DNA from: an uncultured delta proteobacterium
Lineage (GTDB): Bacteria > UBA10199 > GCA-002796325 > 1-14-0-20-49-13
Direction: 5' to 3'
Assembly (NCBI GenBank): GCA_903868375.1
Contig: CAIPVD010000224.1
Span: 1 to 7,725 of the forward strand
DNA length: 7,725 nucleotides
Part shown: positions 1-5,528 of the stretch, piece by piece
How positions within the stretch are numbered: position 1 is the first letter of the stretch
How the letters are laid out: each line of letters opens with the position of its first letter
Translations under genes and position numbers: made by a program
Notes under the pieces: model-generated
What the model was told of the DNA's origin: nothing
Seen by the model: only the letters and a program-made list of their open reading frames with translations
The model's database searches: none

Positions 1-1512
1 CTGAACGTTAACGAAGATAAAGTGAACATCCGGCAAACCGTTATGGGTGGGGCATTTGGCGGTAAGGAAGATTACCCATCGCTTCTTTCCGGCTATGCGG
101 TGCTGCTTGCCAAAAAAAGCGGCCGCCCGATAAAAATGGTGCTCGATCGGAACGAAGATATACTTTTTACAACTAAACGCCATCCATCTATCATTCGCCA
201 TAAAACCGCGGTGAAGAAAGATGGAACTATACTAGGCATGGAGTTGGATGTGGCTTTCGATGGCGGTGCTTATGCAACCGTTTCGCCGGTTGTTTTGGCG
301 CGTGGGTTATTGCATTCATGGGGGCCATATCGTTGCGGACACGTTCGTGCAACGGCTACGTGCTATGCCACAAATAACGTTCCGACCGGAGCCTTCCGTG
401 GATTTGGCGCGCCGCAGACTTTATTTGCGATCGAATCTCATATCGATGTGATAGCCGCAAGGCTTGGAATATCGCCTTTAAAGATGCGCAGAAAGAACGC
501 GCTAAAACTTGGCGATGAAACAGCGACAGGACAAAAACTAAAAGAGAGCGTCGGGAGCTTCGAATGCCTGGAAAAGGCGGCAAAGGCCTCCGACTTTGAA
601 AAGAAATGGAAGAAGGGGAAGGGTATCGGCATCTCTCTATTTTTACACGGTGCAGGTTTTACTGGTAGCGGCGAGGCGCTAATGAAAGGGCGCGCGAGCG
701 TTCGGTTAGAAAAAGATGGGAGCGTTACGATACTCACCGGATGCACCGATATGGGGCAGGGCTCGCATAGCGTGCTTCCGCAGATAGTTGCCGAATCGCT
801 TGGTGTAGAGCCAGCAAAGGTCTGTTGCGCAGTTCCCGATACATCTTATTGCCCTGATAGTGGGCCTACCGTTGCATCGCGCACAACGATGGTCATCGGA
901 AAAGTTCTGATGTGGTGCTGCGATGAAATAAAACAACAAATTCATAAGTCCGAACTCAATTTCGATAAGTTCGCGAAAAAGTTCGGGCCATTAACCATCG
1001 AAAAACATTACGAACTACCGCCAGGAATAAATTGGGACCAGAAGCAGTTTCTAGGAGATGCTTATCCAACCTATGCCTGGGGCTGCAATGTTGCCGAGGT
1101 GAGCGTCGATACCGAGACATTCGAAGTAAAGGTCGATAAGATTTACATAGCGTGCGATGTGGGCAAAGCGATAAATCCACAGGCGGTAGAAGGACAACTC
1201 GAAGGTGGAACCTTGCAATCGATGGGATTTGCAGTGATGGAAGATATCAAATACAAGAACGGAATGCCGTTAAACAACCGGTTCCAGACATATATTATTC
1301 CAACTGTAAAAGATGCGCCGCAGTTCAAGACGATGATCGTTGAAGAAAACTTCTCTTGGGGCCCGTACGGTGCGAAAGGTTTGGGTGAGCTGCCGCTTGA
1401 TGGCGGTGCGCCTGCGATTGCGAACGCGATATATAATGCGGTAGGCGTTAGGATGACCGACCTGCCGATAACCCCGGAAAAGATATTCTATGCGCTTAAA
1501 GATAAACGGTAA
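1..1512 (+). CDS. xdhA: Xanthine dehydrogenase molybdopterin-binding subunit (5'-truncated by window edge)
   Basis: Catalytic large subunit of a three-subunit cytoplasmic molybdenum hydroxylase, expected to hydroxylate hypoxanthine/xanthine. The frame is open from base 1, so the gene starts upstream. The 503 visible residues compare with about 760 in the family, so roughly 250 N-terminal residues are missing. Visible motifs, in window residues, are GGAFGGKE (16-23), LDRNED (48-53), ARGLLH (100-105), GAFRGFGAPQ (130-139), a DMGQG cofactor loop, and KGLGELPL near the C-terminus. By recalled bovine xanthine oxidase numbering, E23, R101, F135 and E463 match Glu802, Arg880, Phe914 and catalytic Glu1261, which favours a purine substrate over an aldehyde. 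The gene overlaps the iron-sulfur subunit gene by 23 nt, indicating one operon. Other substrates of this family (nicotinate, hydroxybenzoyl-CoA) are less likely but not excluded. Confidence 0.93.
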   Translation: MNVNEDKVNIRQTVMGGAFGGKEDYPSLLSGYAVLLAKKSGRPIKMVLDRNEDILFTTKRHPSIIRHKTAVKKDGTILGMELDVAFDGGAYATVSPVVLARGLLHSWGPYRCGHVRATATCYATNNVPTGAFRGFGAPQTLFAIESHIDVIAARLGISPLKMRRKNALKLGDETATGQKLKESVGSFECLEKAAKASDFEKKWKKGKGIGISLFLHGAGFTGSGEALMKGRASVRLEKDGSVTILTGCTDMGQGSHSVLPQIVAESLGVEPAKVCCAVPDTSYCPDSGPTVASRTTMVIGKVLMWCCDEIKQQIHKSELNFDKFAKKFGPLTIEKHYELPPGINWDQKQFLGDAYPTYAWGCNVAEVSVDTETFEVKVDKIYIACDVGKAINPQAVEGQLEGGTLQSMGFAVMEDIKYKNGMPLNNRFQTYIIPTVKDAPQFKTMIVEENFSWGPYGAKGLGELPLDGGAPAIANAIYNAVGVRMTDLPITPEKIFYALKDKR

Positions 1513-1939
1513 GAACCGCACTGTTAAATGTCCGTTGGATAAAAGGCTCCTCGACCTTCTGCGTGAAGATCTTCGCCTGACAGGCACCAAAGAAGGTTGC
1601 GGCGAAGGTGAGTGCGGCGCATGTTCGGTGGTTTTAAATGGCGAAGCGGTAAATTCATGCCTAATCTTGGTAGGCCAGCTGAACGACGGCGACGAGATAC
1701 TTACGGTTGAAGGGCTGGAAAAAACTCCACTTGGCAAAAAGATACAGAAGAGCTTCATGAAGGCCGGTGCTGTGCAGTGCGGGTTCTGCACGCCTGGGAT
1801 GCTTATGGCGGCATATGCGCTCTTAAAGAAGAACAAAAAACCGAAGAAGAGCGAAATAGAAGATGGCATCGCCGGAAACTTGTGCCGGTGTACAGGTTAC
1901 AAGAAGATAGTGGAAGCGATAGCGATGTGTACAAAGTAA
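1490..1939 (+). CDS. xdhC: Xanthine dehydrogenase [2Fe-2S] iron-sulfur subunit
   Basis: Small electron-transfer subunit that passes electrons from the molybdenum site to FAD through two [2Fe-2S] clusters. The length, 149 residues, is normal for the family (about 150-170). The N-terminal plant-ferredoxin-like domain has C37, C42, C45 and C57 (GCGEGECGAC then C57). The C-terminal helical [2Fe-2S] domain has C97 and C100 (QCGFCTPG) and C132 and C134 (NLCRCTGY), so all eight cluster ligands are present. The start at 1490 gives the usual MxLxINGK opening. It lies inside the end of the upstream gene, implying translational coupling, with only a weak purine-rich stretch (GGAAAAG) before it. The symbol follows E. 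coli xdhABC usage; it should not be confused with the XdhC/CoxI maturation factor at the right end of this window. Confidence 0.95.
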   Translation: MRLKINGKNRTVKCPLDKRLLDLLREDLRLTGTKEGCGEGECGACSVVLNGEAVNSCLILVGQLNDGDEILTVEGLEKTPLGKKIQKSFMKAGAVQCGFCTPGMLMAAYALLKKNKKPKKSEIEDGIAGNLCRCTGYKKIVEAIAMCTK

Positions 1940-1942
1940 ATT

Positions 1943-2767
1943 ATGGAAATTATTAAGGCTAAAAATCTGAAAGATGCGCTAAAGTTAAGAACGGAGAAGA
2001 AGTTTCCAATCCTCGCCGGCGGAACCGATATCCTCGTGCAAATGCGGGCTTCCAGGAATTTCCCAAAAGGGATGATTTGCATATCAGGCGTGAGAGAGCT
2101 GAAAAAGATAAGCCTTAAAAATAATAAGATCGAGATAGGAGCCGGCGCAACGCATTCGGAAGTTGCTTTAAATAAGTTGGTCCAAAAATATCTACCTGCA
2201 CTTACAGATGCTTGCAAGACTGTTGGCGCTAGGCAGATACAGAACCGCGGAACTATAGGCGGCAACGTTATGAACGCATCGCCAGCCGGTGATACGCTGC
2301 CGGTACTTTTAGCCTTTGACGCCGAAGTTGTACTTCAAAGCGTGCGCGGAAAAAGGATCGTTCCTTTCACAAAGTTCTATAAGGGATATAGGTCGATCGA
2401 TGCAAGGTCAGATGAAATATTAACGGCTATCATCATTAAGAAGCCGGCACCGAAGACGCACGCTGTGTTCATGAAGATAGGTACAAGGCGTGCGCAGGCA
2501 ATCTCTAAAGTCTGTGCCTGTTTCGTTCGCGCTGGCGATAAATTTGCCATCGCTTATGGCAGTGTTGCCGCAACGCCGGTGCGTTGCAAAAGGGTGGAAG
2601 AATTTCTGAACGGGAAAAAGATAAGCGCAGCTATCGTAGCCGAAGCGTTGGAATTATTAAATGAAGACATTCAGCCGATAGAAGATATAAGGTCTAGCGC
2701 GGAATACCGCAGCCACGTATCAAAAGTGCTCCTCGACCGATTTCAAAGAATTTTAGCAACTTTTTAG
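1943..2767 (+). CDS. xdhB: Xanthine dehydrogenase FAD-binding subunit
   Basis: Medium flavoprotein subunit that takes electrons from the iron-sulfur subunit and passes them to NAD+ or another acceptor. The 274 residues are close to the family norm (about 280-290). The FAD_binding_5 region is marked by ILAGGTDILV (residues 23-32), which binds the FAD pyrophosphate, and by NRGTIGGNVMNASPAGD further on. The CO-dehydrogenase flavoprotein C-terminal domain follows, with IGTRRAQAISKV and the late SSAEYR element. Only 3 nt separate it from the iron-sulfur subunit gene and no Shine-Dalgarno is visible, so translation is probably coupled. The subunit order here is Mo, Fe-S, FAD, whereas E. coli has Mo, FAD, Fe-S. 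No terminator hairpin follows the stop. Confidence 0.94.
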   Translation: MEIIKAKNLKDALKLRTEKKFPILAGGTDILVQMRASRNFPKGMICISGVRELKKISLKNNKIEIGAGATHSEVALNKLVQKYLPALTDACKTVGARQIQNRGTIGGNVMNASPAGDTLPVLLAFDAEVVLQSVRGKRIVPFTKFYKGYRSIDARSDEILTAIIIKKPAPKTHAVFMKIGTRRAQAISKVCACFVRAGDKFAIAYGSVAATPVRCKRVEEFLNGKKISAAIVAEALELLNEDIQPIEDIRSSAEYRSHVSKVLLDRFQRILATF

Positions 2768-2790
2768 ATTATTTGACGATAATTGTAATA

Positions 2791-2796
2791 GAAGGA
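2791..2796 (+). promoter_or_regulatory. Ribosome binding site for the 181-residue unknown
   Basis: GAAGGA lies 11 nt before the ATG at 2808. It supports that start and gives the gene its own initiation signal rather than pure coupling to the XDH operon. TTGACG at 2773-2778 resembles a -35 box, but the only -10-like sequence at the right distance (GATAAA at 2795) overlaps this site, so a separate promoter is not supported. Confidence 0.6.
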
Positions 2797-2807
2797 TAAA
2801 AATTACT

Positions 2808-3353
2808 ATGGCAAACGTTTCTTTAACGAAGGTTACGATTAACGATAATGGCAGTACCTATTATTTTACCGGGCCCAAGGGCGAGGCAATAATCGTTACC
2901 GACGATCAATGTTTAACCGAATCCAAATCCAAAAATTATACTATCGGCCTTAAATATTTTGGAGAGGCTCCACAGGTTGAAGATCAGCTTCAAACCGTCG
3001 AACAGTGCAAGCAATCAATAGATGGAGAGATTGATAGGTTCGTCGATGCGCTTCCAATGGATATAGATAGGGCACTTACGGGGTTGTCCTCCGGCGAATG
3101 GTCTAGCGAGAATTGCAGGACGCAGTTCGTTCGCCAGCCACTGCAAATATCAAAGCTGGTAACGACCTGCGACCACAGCAAAACGGACCGTTTTGCTTCT
3201 GCTCATGTAAAGGCAGATTCCTCGATCGATCTAACATTTACGACCGGAAGCGGAGTGTATATCGAGATAGAACATGATGCCAGGGTGAACTTAAGCTCTT
3301 GCCAGGTTAGAATATTAAAGTCTTTGGCGATACTCAAATTGCCGTCACTTTGA
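2808..3353 (+). CDS. Hypothetical protein, 181 residues, five cysteines
   Basis: I do not recognise this protein. It starts 40 nt after the FAD subunit gene, on the same strand, with its own ribosome binding site, so it may be the last gene of the XDH operon. It has no signal peptide and no membrane segment, and reads as a soluble, largely beta-rich protein (alternating patterns at residues 5-31 and 140-170) with an acidic helical middle at about 55-90. Cysteines are at 35, 67, 103, 121 and 165. C103 and C121 are separated by 17 residues, and the segment KLVTTCD resembles QLITTCN in the small protein encoded at 4651. The last 9 nt, including the stop, overlap the 3' end of the adenosine deaminase gene on the other strand. 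Codon use looks like its neighbours. The function is unknown; that it is a real gene is likely from the start signal and length. Confidence 0.7.
   Translation: MANVSLTKVTINDNGSTYYFTGPKGEAIIVTDDQCLTESKSKNYTIGLKYFGEAPQVEDQLQTVEQCKQSIDGEIDRFVDALPMDIDRALTGLSSGEWSSENCRTQFVRQPLQISKLVTTCDHSKTDRFASAHVKADSSIDLTFTTGSGVYIEIEHDARVNLSSCQVRILKSLAILKLPSL
2809..2824. promoter_or_regulatory. Candidate LacI/PurR-type operator at the start of the 181-residue gene
   Basis: The 8-bp perfect palindrome AAACGTTT (2813-2820), centred on CG, sits in TGGCAAACGTTTCTTT. Against the E. coli PurR consensus ANGCAANCGNTTNCNT as I recall it, 9 of 11 fixed positions agree. The site overlaps the first codons of the unknown gene after the XDH operon (ATG is 2808-2810), so it is also protein-coding (Ala-Asn-Val-Ser). 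The only other copy of this 8-mer that I found lies just upstream of the adenosine deaminase start. Binding is inference, and no regulator gene is present in the window. Confidence 0.35.
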
Positions 3354-4559
3354 AGTTGTGCCTTCCAGCTTATCGTAATAATCGAGCACCTGCCTTACGT
3401 ACTTGCGTTTTTCAAGATAGCTGCCGGGATAGAAGCTGCGCTTAAAACCGTAGCTGATGATGTCCTTTAGTTTGTTTGGCGATATGTTGAAGAACTTTAT
3501 CGCCTTCATTACCTCTTTCGTTACGGTCGTATCGGAAACAAGCCGGTTGTCGGTGCAGAAAGTGGTGGACATCTTTTTCTCTAACATCTGTTTGAACGGA
3601 TGCTTGGTCAGGTCCCGAAACTTTGGCGTCGTTTGGGCGTTAGAGGTTAGGCAAACCTCGATAGTAATTCGGTGTTCGTTAACGAACTGCGCAAGCGCGT
3701 TCGTGTAATGCTCGCGCTCTTGTTTTGTGGGAAGATCCACCATCGAACTGTCGAATATATACGTTCCGTGGCCTAGACGGTCGGCGTAAAGGTCGGTCAC
3801 CGCTTGAAATATCGAAGGCGGGCCATAAGCTTCGCCAGAATGGACCGTTTTGTTCATGAAGTTCTTTTGCGCGAAATGTGCGGCTGCAACGTGGTCTTCT
3901 GCGGGATAACCGGCCTCTTCTCCCGCAAGGTCGAGCCCGACTATCGGTATGCCATCTGCATCGCGAATGTTCACCATGGCGCGAACAAGTTCGAGTGAAG
4001 CCATTCCATATATCTCGTTCGCCGGCGCGTATTCGTGTACTTCGATAAAGTTCCTGAAATAATATGAAAAACCCTTTGTGAACTTTCTCATTGCGCAGCC
4101 GATTATGCCGTATTCAAATGGAGGTTCTTCACCGTTTTTTATTTCTTTCTTCGAGTTGATCTCTTTCTTTGCCCGCTCCAATCCTTTGTTCACGGCCCTA
4201 AATATTTTTTCGATACTAAGGTTCGGGCCGATATGAAGCTGCGGCGCAAACCGCGGTTCGATGTAGCGAACGCCTTCTTCAAAATTATCCATTGCAAGTT
4301 CGTAGGCTATCCGTTCAAGCGACTCTTCATTCTGCATTACCGCGCAGGTAAAGGCGAAACCTTTTAAATATTCGCCTAAACTTTCGTAATCGCCTTTGAA
4401 CACGCGCTCTTTAAGGCCTTCTTCGGTATAGGATGGTAGAGTTATCTTCTGACTTTTTGCCAGTTCTATAAGCGTTGCAAGGCGGAGAGAGCCGTCCAGA
4501 TGGACGTGGAGGTCCGTTTTGGGCAGCTTTTTTATAAGTGTTTCGTTTATTTGAGTCAT
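3345..4559 (-). CDS. add: Adenosine deaminase (long form)
   Basis: Zinc-dependent TIM-barrel amidohydrolase that deaminates adenosine (or a related aminopurine nucleoside) to inosine, feeding purines towards hypoxanthine and the XDH. Motifs are HVHLDGSL with zinc ligands H18 and H20, VHSGEA with H240 and catalytic E243, RLGHG with H264, CLTSN at 303-307, and CTDNRL with zinc ligand D337. The position after D337 is Asn rather than the Asp of mammalian enzymes (TDD); TDNRL is, as I recall, a known bacterial variant. The 404 residues exceed the usual 330-350. The extra length is mainly a charged stretch around residues 130-200, before the GLDLAGEE strand. The gene is divergent from the 90-residue gene and its end overlaps the 181-residue gene by 9 nt. 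No Shine-Dalgarno is visible before the ATG at 4559. The relatives adenine deaminase and aminodeoxyfutalosine deaminase are not ruled out. Confidence 0.9.
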   Translation of the reverse strand: MTQINETLIKKLPKTDLHVHLDGSLRLATLIELAKSQKITLPSYTEEGLKERVFKGDYESLGEYLKGFAFTCAVMQNEESLERIAYELAMDNFEEGVRYIEPRFAPQLHIGPNLSIEKIFRAVNKGLERAKKEINSKKEIKNGEEPPFEYGIIGCAMRKFTKGFSYYFRNFIEVHEYAPANEIYGMASLELVRAMVNIRDADGIPIVGLDLAGEEAGYPAEDHVAAAHFAQKNFMNKTVHSGEAYGPPSIFQAVTDLYADRLGHGTYIFDSSMVDLPTKQEREHYTNALAQFVNEHRITIEVCLTSNAQTTPKFRDLTKHPFKQMLEKKMSTTFCTDNRLVSDTTVTKEVMKAIKFFNISPNKLKDIISYGFKRSFYPGSYLEKRKYVRQVLDYYDKLEGTTSK

Positions 4560-4560
4560 A

Positions 4561-4576
4561 TGTTAAACGTTTGTAA
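4561..4576. promoter_or_regulatory. Candidate LacI/PurR-type operator upstream of adenosine deaminase
   Basis: A perfect AAACGTTT palindrome (4565-4572) lies in the 91-bp divergent gap, its near edge 5 nt upstream of the deaminase ATG. Read on the - strand it is CAAACGTTTAA, sharing the 9-mer CAAACGTTT with the site at 2812-2820. About 7 of 11 fixed positions of the recalled E. coli PurR consensus agree, and the outer arms are poor. The position could block transcription or early translation of a purine gene. There is no direct evidence of binding. Confidence 0.35.
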
Positions 4577-4622
4577 CAGCTTTTAAAAATGTTAGCAACT
4601 TTTTCTGGAACTTGCCGATACT

Positions 4623-4628
4623 GATAAT
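4623..4628 (+). promoter_or_regulatory. Candidate -10 box for the 90-residue gene in the divergent intergenic gap
   Basis: GATAAT matches five of six positions of the sigma-70 -10 consensus. Transcription would start near 4635, a few bases before the AGGAGG at 4641. At 16-18 bp upstream there is only a T-rich stretch (about 4600-4606) and no good -35, so the call is tentative. The gap 4560-4650 must also hold the deaminase promoter on the opposite strand, but I could not pick one out. Confidence 0.3.
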
Positions 4629-4640
4629 GAACGGGCAAAC

Positions 4641-4646
4641 AGGAGG
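4641..4646 (+). promoter_or_regulatory. Strong Shine-Dalgarno that fixes the start at 4651
   Basis: AGGAGG followed by AAAT precedes ATG 4651, a 4-nt spacing. This argues for 4651 over the in-frame ATG at 4612, which has no such site. It is the best ribosome binding site in the window; most neighbouring genes show none. Confidence 0.8.
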
Positions 4647-4650
4647 AAAT

Positions 4651-4923
4651 ATGTCAGATTGCATGGATGTATCGCCTAAAAGGTCTTTTTATAAATGTGG
4701 TGATAAGGAATTGACCATTGAAAAGGCTTCAGAAAATACCGTGAGTGCCGTTAAGGCGGAGGCCGTTAAAGAGGTTTGCGACGATAAGTCAGGTTATGTG
4801 AAAAGCTATTATCAGCTGATCACGACCTGTAATGATGGTAGCGACATGTTCCAATGTTGCGCCACTCTTGTGGTGCGTCCTCAAGATATAGTTTGCGATC
4901 CAAATAAGAAAAGAGATCGATAG
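4651..4923 (+). CDS. Hypothetical small Cys-rich protein, 90 residues
   Basis: I do not recognise this protein. The start at 4651 is chosen for the AGGAGG just upstream; an in-frame ATG at 4612 would add 13 residues with no signal of its own. It has seven cysteines in 90 residues (4, 16, 43, 60, 69, 70, 82), including an adjacent C69-C70 pair, but no CxxC motif. It is charged and hydrophilic, with no signal peptide or membrane segment, so disulfides are not expected unless it is exported by another route; metal binding or redox chemistry is possible. QLITTCN at 54-60 resembles KLVTTCD in the 181-residue protein, and the preceding cysteine lies at nearly the same distance (16 against 17 residues between). 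It is divergent from the deaminase gene and converges on mocA with 3 nt between the two stops. The good start signal makes a real gene likely. Confidence 0.7.
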   Translation: MSDCMDVSPKRSFYKCGDKELTIEKASENTVSAVKAEAVKEVCDDKSGYVKSYYQLITTCNDGSDMFQCCATLVVRPQDIVCDPNKKRDR

Positions 4924-4926
4924 ATC

Positions 4927-5496
4927 TTAGCGGCTCATTTTTTTCCATTCAGCTGGCGTATTAATATTGTTCAGAATAGCGTGCGACCTTGTCTTTAATT
5001 TATAGATCCGTTCAGAATCTGCGATAATGCTGTCAAGCCGGCCTTGTTTTGCAGGCATTCTTAAACATTTCAGAATGAGTGCATGTGACAGCCATATTGG
5101 ATGGCCGGTTTCGCGGTGAAATGGAATTATGGCATCTGCTACGCGCTTGTTCGCCGTTTTGAGGATTCGTTTGATAACACTTACCGGAACAAAGGGAACA
5201 TCGACCGGCAATATCAGGCAGCCGCTTGATCTGTTCTTTAACGCCTTAAGTCCGCACTTGAGCGACGAAAATTGTCCAAGTTTCCAACGGCGGTTAATAA
5301 CAACGCGTGTCATTGCGAGGCCTTTGGGCCGAAGCAATCTCCCAAGCACGACGATAATTGGACCGCATCCAGCCTTTTTAAGCCGGGATATCTGATCTTC
5401 AAGTAGCGTTCGTTTTCCAACAGGCAATAGCGCCTTTGGAAATCCCATTCGCTCGGAAGCTCCCGCCGCCAAAATTATCGCTGGAACGAAGGTCAC
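4927..5496 (-). CDS. mocA: MocA-like molybdenum cofactor cytidylyltransferase
   Basis: NTP_transf_3 (MobA-like) nucleotidyltransferase, expected to add CMP to Mo-molybdopterin to give the dinucleotide cofactor used by XDH-type enzymes. LAAGASERMGFPK (residues 9-21) is the nucleotide-binding loop. The LAAG form is that of MocA-type CTP enzymes, whereas MobA has LAGG. GQFSSLKCGL (74-83), LPVDVP with metal-binding D99, GHP (131-133) and the late NINTPAEW complete the family pattern. The length, 189 residues, is normal. The start is GTG at 5494-5496, with no clear Shine-Dalgarno, 32 nt after the 567-residue gene. Residues 52-63 are encoded by a REP-like palindrome that occupies the variable loop between VVLG and VVIN; the catalytic motifs are intact, so the enzyme may still work. 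GTP specificity (MobA) is the main alternative. Confidence 0.85.
   Translation of the reverse strand: MTFVPAIILAAGASERMGFPKALLPVGKRTLLEDQISRLKKAGCGPIIVVLGRLLRPKGLAMTRVVINRRWKLGQFSSLKCGLKALKNRSSGCLILPVDVPFVPVSVIKRILKTANKRVADAIIPFHRETGHPIWLSHALILKCLRMPAKQGRLDSIIADSERIYKLKTRSHAILNNINTPAEWKKMSR
5308..5343. repeat. REP-like palindromic element embedded in mocA
   Basis: An imperfect hairpin: ATTGC (5312-5316) pairs with GCAAT (5334-5338), and GGCC (5319-5322) pairs with GGCC (5327-5330). Between them is an internal loop of GA against GAA, and the terminal loop is TTTG. The outer sequence, GTCATTGCGAGG on one side and GAAGCAATCT on the other, matches from memory a short dispersed palindrome family found in many bacterial genomes and usually intergenic. 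Here it is in frame and encodes GRLLRPKGLAMT of the MocA-like protein. No second copy was seen in the window, so membership of a repeat family rests on recognition of the consensus. Confidence 0.7.
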
Positions 5497-5528
5497 GCAC
5501 TTACGAATATAGATATTTTAAAAGATTG

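Noticed and set aside
1270..1869. 199-codon open frame on the - strand, plus other long antisense frames within the XDH genes
   Set aside because: They lie opposite genes with full family motifs, have low-complexity Ser/Arg/Phe-rich products, and no start signals. They are shadows of the real coding strand.
2773..2800. TTGACG with GATAAA as a promoter for the 181-residue gene
   Set aside because: The -10 candidate is poor and overlaps the ribosome binding site; the gene is more simply read from the XDH operon.
2753..4604. 13-mer TTAGCAACTTTTT present at both 2753-2765 and 4592-4604
   Set aside because: About one 13-mer match is expected by chance in a window of this size; no extended similarity or shared context supports a repeat.
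4914..4927. AGATC-GATA-GATCT hairpin at the convergent junction of the 90-residue gene and mocA
   Set aside because: The stem is only 5 bp, AT-rich, and no U-tract follows on either strand, so it does not qualify as a terminator.
5129..5395. 88-codon + strand frame crossing the REP-like element
   Set aside because: It is antisense to mocA and lacks any start signal; the mocA frame carries all nucleotidyltransferase motifs.
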